From Fragum whitleyi (Eukaryota > Mollusca > Bivalvia > Cardiida > Cardiidae): a stretch of DNA of 64,000 bases. The stretch is from NCBI GenBank assembly GCA_948146395.1, contig OX411545.1:24135526-24199525 (forward strand), in the 5' to 3' direction. The notes beneath the pieces are model-generated. The model saw only the letters and a list, made by a program, of their open reading frames with translations. It did not search any database and had not been told where the DNA came from. Position 1 is the stretch's first letter. Each line of letters starts with the position of its first letter. Shown piece after piece: positions 54,849-63,759 of this stretch. The position numbers and the translations under genes were made by a program.

Positions 54849-55290
54849 GACTATGAACCATTCCATCAATGTTACCAACCATGACATGCCCGACAGCGTC
54901 CCCGACACAAGTTACGCCGAGGACATCATGGCAACCGCCAAGAAGATGCACTGGGTAACCAGTTCCATCTGCGGTACCCTGTTTGTCGTCGGAGGACTGG
55001 TGGGCAACATCCTTTCAATCGCAATCTGGCGGAAGAAATCAATGAGATCCTCAACAGGGCAGTACCTCATTGCACAGGCCATCAACGACATCGGTCTCCT
55101 TGTTTTTTTCTTCTTGACAGACAGCCTACTAGAAATCTATCCCAAACTGAAGACCTACTACTACTTTGGGCTGTTCTATGCATACATCGGATACCCGATA
55201 TTCTTCTTCTTCGTAGTCAACAGCATCTGGACGCTGGTCGGTGTGACCATTGACCGTTACATACAAGTTTGCTGGATCAACAAAGCCAGA
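54849..55290 (+). CDS. GPCR exon 1: N-terminus, TM1-TM3
   Basis: The exon follows an acceptor (TTATTATTCAG); ATG is at 54853, four bases in, so at least one 5' untranslated exon exists upstream. It encodes residues 1-146: glycosylation sites N2 and N6, TM1 about 35-59, TM2 about 71-93, TM3 about 107-136 with DRY. The donor is AGA|GTAAGT, phase 0. If the intron is retained, reading stops shortly after (at 55326), next to the palindrome at 55323. Confidence 0.92.
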
Positions 55291-58200
55291 GTAAGTGTCC
55301 ACTGCCTATTTTTCTATTATCCATGACTCAGCACATAACAGTTGTAACTGCCTATATGTTTATAGGCAGCTACAACTGTTTTGTGCTGAGCAATCAATAT
55401 AAGATTTTCTAACTCAATGGCTCAGCACAAACAATCATGACTGCCTATAAGTTTATAGAAAGTTAAAACAGTTACTTTTTCACACCAACTAAGCCACTGA
55501 TATACAAATGTAAGGTCATTTAAAGTATAATTCAAGATCATATGTCTGTGAATGGTTCTCATTGAAATATGAGTTATAAATATTAGAGTCATATTTCTAT
55601 CCAATTAGTTTAGATTCTTCCAATTAAATACAATTTGAGATCTGAAACAATTGTCAGAAAAGCTACATTGATTGATTTGAACATCTAATTTATATCTTAT
55701 AGGCAAATAAATTATCATAAGGGCCCGGCATTAATCTTGGTAGTTTTTTTTATTTTATAATTTCTTCTTTAATTTGTTCTAACATATTGCCCTGAAACTT
55801 GTCGATGAAACTTGCATTGACCATATTGAAACTATGTCTCGGTGGCCAAGAGGTATAAATGCTCAACTTGTGGTTCATCCCTGTGGTGGGGTATGTTGGC
55901 AAACACTTAACAGCCATCCCCACTTAACCCTTTCCATGCTGAACCAGAAATATTCCTGCCTTGACAGGAGCTCAGACAAACATCAGTCTGCACATAATGT
56001 GCAGTCTGATCTTTGTCATATCACCTGTTTTTGCTTTTTTTTAAGCCAGATAAGCTCATAAAATTAATTTTCACTATCAATACCCTCTCAGATGTAGTGC
56101 TTGTGGCGCTTTGGGCACATAGATTTTGTTGCAAATTTGTCAAGATTTTTTATTCAGCATGACAAGGGTTAACCAAGCTATAGGATTGAGCTTGCAGTGG
56201 GTTAATGCCACTGCCTCTATCTAAGGGATGTAAAAACATTTGTATTGAGATCTTATAAATTTACAGAGCATGTAGTAAAGACTGCACATGCTGGCCAGTC
56301 TGGATTTGCTTGGTGCACATTTGGAATTGTTGTAAATGTTCCACAAAGATCAGAATTTGTAATTCATTTAAGAATGTCTGTTCAATGAAGACAGCCAAAC
56401 TTAGCATCTTTCTGACCTCTAGCTATTCTTCACAAAGTGATTATCTGTTATAATATTCGAAAAAGTCTGTACAGAGAAGACAGCCAAACTTGGCATCTTT
56501 CTGACCTCTAGCTATTCTTCACAAAGTGATTATCTGTTATAAATGTTCCATAAAGTATGTACAGAGAAGACAGCCAAACTTGGCATCTTTATGATATCTA
56601 TGCTATTCTTCACAAAGTGATTATCTGTTATAAATATTCCAGAAAGTCTGTACAGAGAAGACAGCCAAACTTGGCATCTTTCTGACCTCTAGCTATTCTT
56701 CACAAAGTGATTATCTGTTATAAATATTCCAGAAAGTATGTACAAAGAAGACAGCCAAACTTGGCATCTTTCTGATCTCTAGCTATTCTTCACAAAGTGA
56801 TTATCTGTTATAAATATTCCAGAAAGTATGTACGGAGAAGACAGCCAAACTTGGCATCTTTCTGACCTCTAGTTATTCTTCACAAAGTGATTATCTGTTA
56901 TAATATTCCAGAAAGTCTGTACAGAGAAGACAGCCAAACTTGGCATCTTTCTGACCTCTAGCTATTCTTCACCAAGTGATTATCTGTTATAAATATTCCA
57001 GAAAGTATGTACGGAGAAGACAGCCAAGCCTTGCATCTTTCTGACCTCTATGCTATTCTTCATAAGATATTTTATAATATGACCAACGTCGCGGGAGTGA
57101 AATAATCCTGTTGAATATTTTTGATATTACACGGGTGTTATTACACTAGTTGAATAACTATGCAAATGAGCTCAGATGGAAAAGCGACGCTATTTTGTAA
57201 CCGCGAAAATTACGTCATAATGTATCTTTTGTGACATCAGTTTTAAACGGCGTTATACGTTTCGCGGAAAATTGAAATGTTGAATTTCAAGAATTTCGTC
57301 GATTTTTTAGCAAAATTTCGGGTCAAATTATTGTCACGGAATGTCCCGGTTGACCATCAGTGTATGGGAAAGGCTCAAGTCTAATCACGTCTCTAGTCTA
57401 TGAAGACTGAGAACGTTTGTTAAACGTTTTGTTGCCACAATGATAAAATTGGAGTATTCCAATTGTTTAAGGTGGTCACGTGATTTCTTTTGGGTATAAA
57501 AGGCAGAGTTTTCATATTTTATGTCAGTCGCGTGTCTGCTGGCTTCGTGGTAACTAGTCATTTGACGATATACCCACTGCTTTGTTATATAAGCAATAAT
57601 ATTTGTACGCTCTAGCCTTTGTTAAAGCCCGACACTACTTTAACCTCATACTTGCAGATCTGGCACGCCAGAACTCATATTTGCAGGTTTTCAGTATTGT
57701 GTCGTGACTCTATCGTGAGTTCCATACGCTTGTCACCTCAGAGTTGCAACCTTGGTCCAAACCTTGGTTCAGAAGTGCAGGTGATCAAACCGTGTGTTCA
57801 ACTCATTGTTTAGGGTCTGAGCTATAGACATAGTTCTGGAGTCAGCATTGGTTTGGACCAGCTTGTATCGGCCCAAACCTGTTCTAACTTTTGACGTGTT
57901 TGAGTTCTTGTATTGAACAGCTCAACACATACCCTTGACCTATTCCTAAGGACTGGGTCTTTCAGACTAAATCATCACAGGAGTCAGGCTCAACACTTGT
58001 TTGGACCATTCTGGTTCTTGTGGGATTAAGTCTTAGTACTAAACCTGTTTCATACCATACCAGCCTCTTTTTGTCACAGAACATTGTGTTCGTCCCACCA
58101 ACGTTTCAGGCACTAACCGCTCGGTGCACGTTACATTATAAATAGAATATAAAATTTGTGCTCATAAAATACCGAATTTATTAAGCTCGTCATCTAAAAC

Positions 58201-61200
58201 AGATAAAAACTCGGCGCAGCCTCGTTTTTATCTGTTTATAGATGACTCGTTTAATAAATTCGGTATTTCATGACCACTCATTCAATATCCTCTATATCTG
58301 TTATAATTATTTCAGAAGGTCTGCAATGAGAAGACAGCCAAGCTTGGCATCTTTCTGATCTCTATGCTATTCTTCATAAGATATTTTATAATATGACCAA
58401 CGTTGCGGGAGTGAAATAATCCTGTTGAATATTTTTGATATTACACGGGTGTTATTACACTAGTTGAATAACTATGCAAATGAGCTCAGATGGAAAAGCG
58501 ACGCTATTTTGTAACCGCGAAAATTACGTCATAATGTATCTTTTGTGACGTCAGTTTTAAACGGCGTTATACGTTTCGCGGAAAATTGAAATGTTGAATT
58601 TCAAGAATTTCGTCGATTTTTTAGCAAAATTTCGGGTCAAATTATAAATAGAATATAAAATTTGTGCTCATAAAATACCGAATTTATTAAGCTCGTCATC
58701 TAAAACAGATAAAAACTCGGCGCAGCCTCGTTTTTATCTGTTTATAGATGACTCGTTTAATAAATTCGGTATTTCATGACCACTCATTCAATATCCTCTA
58801 TATCTGTTATAATTATTTCAGAAGGTCTGCAATGAGAAGACAGCCAAGCTTGGCATCTTTCTGACCTCTAGCTATTCTTCATAAAGTGATTATCTGTTAT
58901 AAATATTCCAGAAAGTATGTACAGAAAAGACAGCCAAACTTGGCATCTTTCTGATCTCTATGCTATTCTTCACAAAGTGATTATCTGTTATAAATATTCC
59001 AGAAAGTATGTACAGAAAAGACAGCCAAACTTGGCATCTTTATGATCTCTTTGCTATTCTTCACCAAGTGATTATCTGTTATAAATATTCAAGAAAGTAT
59101 GTACAGAGAAGACAGCCAAACTTGGCAGCTTTCTGACCTCTAGCTATTCTTCACAAAGTGATTATCTGTTATAAATATTCCAGAAAGTATGTACAGAGAA
59201 GACAGCCAAACTTGGCATCTTTCTGACCTCTAGCTATTCTTCACAAAGTGATTATCTGTTATAAATATTCCAGAAAGTATGTACAGAGAAGACAGCCAAA
59301 CTTGGCAGCTTTCTGACCTCTAGCTATTCTTCACAAAGTGATTATCTGTTATAAATATTCCAGAAAGTATGTACGGAGAAGACAGCCAAACTTGGCATTT
59401 TTCTGATCTCTATGCTATTCTTCATAAGATATTTTATAATATGACCAACGTCGCGGGAGTGAAATAATCCTGTTGAATATTTTTGATATTACACGGGTGT
59501 TATTACACTAGTTGAATAACTATGCAAATGAGCTCAGATGGAAAAGCGACGCTATTTTGTAACCGCGAAAATTACGTCATAATGTATCTTTTGTGACGTC
59601 AGTTTTAAACGGCGTTATACGTTTCGCGGAAAATTGAAATGTTGAATTTCAAGAATTTCGTCGATTTTTTAGCAAAATTTCGGGTCAAATTATAAATAGA
59701 ATATAAAATTTGTGCTCATAAAATACCGAATTTATTAAACTCGTCATCTAAAACAGATAAAAACTCGGCGCAGCCTCGTTTTTATCTGTTTATAGATGAC
59801 TCGTTTAATAAATTCGGTATTTCATGACCACTCATTCAATATCCTCTATATCTGTTATAATTATTTCAGAAGGTCTGCAATGAGAAGACAGCCAAGCTTG
59901 GCATCTTTCTGATCTCAATGCTATCCTTTATCATCAACTCTCCCCACTTCAACACATACTATGCGATCCCTGAGGACAAGAAAGAGCCTGACATGGACGC
60001 CTACGATTACACCGAGTTTGGACTGGGTACCGGCAGTCAGATCTACGAGTTCTGGATCCACTGTATGTTCATTGTGCTGGTTCCCTGGGTGACAATCCTG
60101 GTCCTGAACATCTCAATCTTACGGAAGGTGGCAGAGGTCAACAAGTAAGTGTCTGTCACAAAGTTTTAACTGTAGACTGTAGAATTGTTTGTAAGGGCTA
60201 ATTTGAATCGACTTGTTATACTTTCTTAAAGCCATTGCTATAGAAGAAGAACAACTTTTATATAGCTCCTGACCTAGCCATCTTTTAACATTTTCATTAT
60301 TTCTCTACTGCAATTAAAACTATTAACCTTTTTTATTTTGTAGATTACTGGTAATCCTGAGTTCTGCAACCAGGTTTACAGTAATTATCTTTAAGTTTTA
60401 TTTCAAACACAATTTAAAGTTTCAACTATTTCAAACACAATTTAAAGTTTCATCTGCAATCCTTTGATTTTCACCTTCAATCAAGTCTAGAGTTTTGTAT
60501 CAACTAATGTGAGAAAAGAAAGCTTTGTGAAAGTTCATTTTCACATTTGTTTATTAATAAAGAAAGGTTTCTTGTTTTTTTTTTTTTTTTTAAATATTTC
60601 ATGCTTAATTCTAATAAGCATAGATGTTTATTTGAAGTATCATCAGTTAGGGGTAGCCCATTTACTACAGTTTGAAGTTAATCAATATTGCCTTATCTTG
60701 TGAACTTGAGTATCATGCTCTCCATTTTCAGGCAGATGAATGAATGTCGAGGACAAGTGGCCCAGCTGAGAGCTATCAGGAAGGAGAACCAGCTCAACAA
60801 GCTTCTACTGACCGTGACCTTCACCTTTCTGATCTTGATTGCCCTGCAGTGTGTCACACAGTGCTTCTTCATGATGAAGCCAGAAATAGTGAGTAAAGCT
60901 AGTAACCCTATAGCTAATTCAATCACAAAATTATTGTCAACAATAAAATCAGTAACTCACAGCCAACCCAAACAAGTTGCACCTAAATCAAAGTACATAG
61001 GTATCAGGGCCCTAGGTTATAAAACTTTTCTCATTCTAAATTCAAAATTTTACCAAATTTCAATTTGAGATTAAAGCGGTAAATCTGTTTTAATACTCAT
61101 TTCAATGTATTAACATAAAAAATAATATTATTAAGTTGCTATAAATAACAACTTTTTACTTATCTTATATTTTCATACATTTATTTAGATTTAAATTTGA

Positions 61201-62855
61201 GAAAATTCTCATTTGAGCCTGAGTTTTATAACCTCGGGCCGTGATTATCAGCTCAAATGACAATCTCATATATAGCTCAAATGGCAATCTCATATAAAAC
61301 ACCAACAAGAGGCCCAATAGGGCCTGTATGGCTCCATGGCTTTGACATCTTTAGACTTTAATTAATTAAAGCTTTCTTTGAATGAAAACAACACTTGGAA
61401 ATCTCTTAAGACCTATTTTATAATAATAAACTGGGTATGGCCCACATTGCACCAAAATACTTAATCCCCATGAACCTGCATCCCTTTTCCCATTTGATTA
61501 AAACATTAGGTTTAGGAGGAGATGTCGTTCAAAGATTTCGGGCTTAAAATAAGCCCCGCCCTGCCACCCCCATATTTATGGGCAAATCAAAATTTCACGA
61601 ACAATTTTTAAAGGGACACCCCAGGAACATTCTGGTAAAGTTTCATTGAAATCAGCCCAGTGGTTCAGGAGGAGATGTCGTTCAAAGATTTTGGGCTCAA
61701 AATAAGCCCCACCCTGCCACACCCATATTTATGAGCCAATCAAAATTTCATGAACAATTTTTGATAAGGGTCACGCCAGGAACATTCGGGTAAAGTTTCA
61801 TTGAAATCAGCCCAGTGGTTCAGGAGGAGATGTCGTTCAAAGATTTCAGGCTCAAAATAAGCCCCGCCCTGCCACACCCATATTTATTTGCCAATCAAAA
61901 CTTCTTGAATAATATAAGTAAAGGGTAACCCAAGGATCATCCATGCCAAGTTTCATTGAAATTGGCCAAATGGTTTGGGAGGAGAAGATATTTAAAGATT
62001 TCAAAGTGAAAAAAATGCCACACCATGCCAACCCCATATTTAGGGGTCAATCAAAATTTCTTTCAAAATCTTAGAAGAGGGTCACCTAAGGAACATTTCT
62101 ACCAAGTTTCATGAAAATCCGCTCAGTGGTTTGGGAGAAGATGTTTAAAGAAAAAGCCTACACACGCACGGACGAACAGACGACCAGACGGATGCACACA
62201 CCACCATAACAATAGCTCGCTGGCCTTTGGCCAGTGGAGCTAAAAACCCATGATTAGTAGTTAGGACCATAATCATACCATTTTATTTTTCAGGTATTGG
62301 TTACTAGTTTGTCATTTTGAGAGAAAATTTTCAAATGACATGAAAATTGTGGAATGTCCTTTCTGAATAATGGTTGTTTCCTTTACGAAAAGCAATGAAA
62401 TATGCTTTAGATATTAGATTAAATTGCCTCTTGCATAAACATCAAACTTTATCACAAAGATTCTATTCCTAATTGACTCTTCTTTTTCAGTCAGACATGT
62501 ACATGTACATCTAACCTTATCACAAAGGTTCCATTCCTAAATGACTCTTCCTTTTCAGTCCGACATGAGAATTGTTAATGAAGCTTTCTCCGTGGCCAAG
62601 CTTGGTCTCGTCATCAACTCGTCCATCAACTTCATCCTCTACTGTATCTCCGGGAAGAAGTTCCGCGCCGAGCTCAGATATCTTCTCTTCAAGTTCTGTG
62701 GCTGTAGATGCTGCGTTCCTCTCCCGGGGAGCAAGGAGCTGTCATCATCAAGCGAAGGTTCCCTGTCTAACTTCAAGCCGGGCGCCCTCCCAATCCAGAG
62801 TACAATGTCTTCTGGAAGCTTGGAGCTGACAACCGAAACTCAATCCTCAAACTAA
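54849..62855 (+). CDS. Class A GPCR, peptide-receptor type (FMRFamide-receptor-like), four coding exons
   Basis: Joining 54853-55290, 59870-60144, 60732-60888 and 62559-62855 gives 388 residues with seven membrane helices. N-terminus has NHS and NVT sequons. TM1 has G51-N52, TM2 D79, TM3 ends D134-R-Y. TM5 has P218, and TM7 reads NSSINFILYC then GKKFR (helix 8) with a cysteine cluster FCGCRCC as a likely palmitoylation site. The NSSxNFxxYCxxGKKFR pattern is typical of invertebrate FMRFamide- and related neuropeptide receptors. Unusual points: alanine at the TM3 position that normally holds the disulfide cysteine, no cysteine in extracellular loop 2, no tryptophan in TM4, and no CWxP in TM6. 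Coding exons are clearly richer in GC than the introns. The ligand is unknown; an orphan receptor of a lophotrochozoan-expanded family is equally possible. Confidence 0.88.
55323..55395. repeat. Short palindrome, subfamily A, copy 5
   Basis: GACTCAGCACATAACAGTTG and CAACTGTTTTGTGCTGAG arms, 32 bases after the receptor exon-1 donor. A broken eleventh copy lies at 55417-55474. Confidence 0.85.
55417..55474. repeat. Short palindrome, subfamily A, broken copy 6
   Basis: ATGGCTCAGCACAAACAATC and ACTGCCTATAAGTTTATAG are recognisable, but the right arm decays after AAAGTTAAAACAGTT. Confidence 0.65.
55924..56172. mobile_element. TTAA-flanked MITE, piggyBac-like, copy 6
   Basis: TTAACCCTTTCCATGCTGAA at left, CAGCATGACAAGGGTTAA at right, in receptor intron 1. 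Confidence 0.78.
56375..57060 (+). repeat. Exon-2-derived satellite, block 1 (8 units, ~90 bp)
   Basis: Each unit has intron end ATAAATATTCCAG, then about 55 bases matching the start of receptor exon 2: the GAAGACAGCCAAACTTGGCA core stands for EKTAKLGIFL. Cores start at 56390, 56479, 56569, 56660, 56750, 56840, 56929 and 57019. After the match, reading goes on about 12 codons to a TAA. Donor-like sites are weak. Confidence 0.92.
57062..58312. mobile_element. Composite element copy I, carrying a solo LTR
   Basis: Begins AGATATTTTATAATATGACC and ends ATTCAATATCCTCTATATC. It contains a strong hairpin (GATAAAAACTCGGCGCAGCC tip) at 58180-58275. Interrupted at 57332-58135 by an LTR. Copies II and III are nearly the same without the LTR. 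Confidence 0.8.
57332..58135. mobile_element. Solo LTR of a retrotransposon, 804 bp
   Basis: Starts TGTCACGG and ends GTTACA (TG...CA), flanked by a TTAT duplication (57328-57331, 58136-58139). The uninterrupted sequence is seen in copies II and III. A TATA box, GGGTATAAAAGGC, lies at 57490-57502 on the plus strand. No internal retroelement coding region remains. Confidence 0.85.
58300..58385 (+). repeat. Exon-2-derived unit between composite copies I and II
   Basis: Starts with ATAATTATTTCAG then AAGGTCTGCAATGAGAAGAC, the closest match to the true exon-2 start (same first 20 bases), continues through the exon match to about TCTATGCTATTCTTC, and then breaks into the next composite element. 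Confidence 0.9.
58380..58812. mobile_element. Composite element copy II
   Basis: Same start, hairpin and end as copy I, without the LTR. Confidence 0.8.
58813..59424 (+). repeat. Exon-2-derived satellite, block 2 (7 units)
   Basis: First unit starts AAGGTCTGCAATGAGAAGAC as in the real exon; later units read AAAGTATGTACAGARAAGAC. Core starts are near 58835, 58926, 59016, 59107, 59197, 59288 and 59378. Confidence 0.92.
59425..59857. mobile_element. Composite element copy III, abutting exon 2
   Basis: Nearly the same as copy II. Its end is only about 12 bases from the acceptor of the true exon 2, so the sequence upstream of the acceptor, including any distant branch point, is element-derived. 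Confidence 0.8.
59870..60144 (+). CDS. GPCR exon 2: TM4, extracellular loop 2, TM5
   Basis: 275 nt, phase 0 to 2, acceptor TTATTTCAG and donor GTAAGTG. Residues 147-238. TM4 about 155-171 (KLGIFLISMLSFIINSP, no tryptophan). The loop 172-203 is acidic (DKKEPDMDAYDY) and has no cysteine. TM5 is about 204-230 with P218. The first ~55 bases are the source, or the last unit, of the intron satellite. Confidence 0.92.
60732..60888 (+). CDS. GPCR exon 3: intracellular loop 3 and TM6
   Basis: 157 nt, phase 2 to 0, acceptor CCATTTTCAG and donor GTGAGTAA. Residues 238-290. Loop 3 is basic (QLRAIRKENQLNKLL). TM6 reads TFTFLILIALQCVTQCFF, lacking the usual W and P of the CWxP motif. Confidence 0.9.
60900..61302. 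other. Intron 3, left part
   Basis: AT-rich. Read-through of exon 3 would stay open to about 61068. Short inverted pieces around 61200-61260 (TTGAGAAAATTCTCATTTGA). Confidence 0.4.
61303..62249. mobile_element. Non-autonomous element with complementary ends (GGCTCCATGGC family)
   Basis: Starts AACAAGAGGCCCAATAGGGCC (5' hairpin), then GGCTCCATGGC; ends TTTGGCCAGTGGAGCTAAAA. The interior has ~140-bp tandem repeats starting near AAGCCCCGCCCTGCCAC. Confidence 0.72.
62453..62520 (+). repeat. 68-bp tandem duplication of the exon-4 acceptor
   Basis: 62453-62520 is repeated at 62521 onward. Both carry a pyrimidine tract and AG (TTCTTTTTCAG ending 62490; TTCCTTTTCAG ending 62558), followed by TCAGACATG and TCCGACATG. 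If the first AG is used, the frame reads S-D-M-Y-M-Y-I and stops, giving a receptor without TM7. Confidence 0.88.
62559..62855 (+). CDS. GPCR exon 4: TM7, helix 8 and C-tail
   Basis: 297 nt including the stop, phase 0. Residues 291-388. TM7 about 297-319 with NSSINFILYC, helix 8 GKKFRAELRYLL, cysteine cluster 337-342, then a serine-rich tail (SSSSEGSLS) suited to kinase phosphorylation and arrestin binding. Confidence 0.92.
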   Translation, partial: SDMRIVNEAFSVAKLGLVINSSINFILYCISGKKFRAELRYLLFKFCGCRCCVPLPGSKELSSSSEGSLSNFKPGALPIQSTMSSGSLELTTETQSSN

Positions 62856-63494
62856 ACAGGTTGATCTACTGTAATGACTTGTCAGTCTGATCTGACATAT
62901 TTGGTGGGGTTGGTGCAGAACTATTGTAAGCACCTGTATTTCATTAATGTAAAGCCAAAACCTCGTAACTACAGTTTGAATCAAGCTGTAGTTATAATGT
63001 TTTGGAATTACAACAACAATTTATTGGCACTTACACAAGTTTCGCACTCCATGGCCTTCAAATTTGAAAAACCAAACTTCATACAAAAAGATAAATATGA
63101 AGAATTATTGACAAAACTAACTCAAATGACACAGAAGAAATAACTCCTTTTTGATTTAAGTTGTAGTTACAAGATTTTGGAATTAAATGACAATTTAAAG
63201 GCACTTACAAAGATTTGCACTGGCCTCTAAATTTGAAACACCAAACTTCTTACAAAAAGATGAATAAAGCAGATATGAAATAAATCATCAACATTGTGAA
63301 TGTACTGAAGAAATTGCCTCATTTTTTTCATTTCCTGATGTTTTGAAACCCAAGATTTACAATGATTTTCAAATCCAATAAAATAGACATTGTTGAAGTC
63401 TGCACCTTTTTTTTAAAATCTGGACCAGTTTAAAATGCTTTCTTAGGGTTAAAGGTAACTTTGAGAGAGAAAGCGTGCAAAATATGTAATCATT
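62856..63494 (+). other. Probable 3' untranslated region of the receptor gene
   Basis: Follows the stop codon. A candidate poly(A) signal AATAAA lies at 63263-63268. A worn relative of palindrome subfamily B (ACTATTGTAAGCACC) is at 62920. Two ~180-bp segments share GTAGTTA...TTTTGGAATTA at 62990 and 63160. Confidence 0.5.
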
Positions 63495-63750
63495 TGTGAC
63501 CCGTCCCAAGAAAAGGGACCATCTGGGAACACCAAGAAAAAGATACTTGAAAAAGAAATTAGTCCAGTATAACAACCAAAGGTCGAATTTCAACAATTCT
63601 TTTGTAGTGGTTTGATTATTGTAGATTCCAAAAATAAGCAAAGTGCGTAAAGTTTCGACCCTAGTCAGTCTTCACCATCCTCACAGTCTGACTAGGGTGG
63701 ACTCTTTTTACGCTCTACCTTAATGGTCCCTTTTTGCAAGACAGGTCACA
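63495..63750. mobile_element. MITE with TGTGACC terminal inverted repeats, intact copy
   Basis: Left TGTGACCCGTCCCAAGAAAA, right CAAGACAGGTCACA. Subterminal GGGACCAT / ATGGTCCC also pair, and an internal CTAGTCAGTC...GACTAGGG hairpin lies at 63660-63700. Confidence 0.75.
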
Positions 63751-63759
63751 TAATATAAT

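Noticed and set aside
57619..57813. 64-codon open frame
   Set aside because: It falls inside the solo LTR and has no retroelement protein features.
56375..59424. Periodic array considered as a CRISPR-like or tRNA array
   Set aside because: Units are contiguous with no unique spacers, match the start of a local exon, and the genome is clearly animal.
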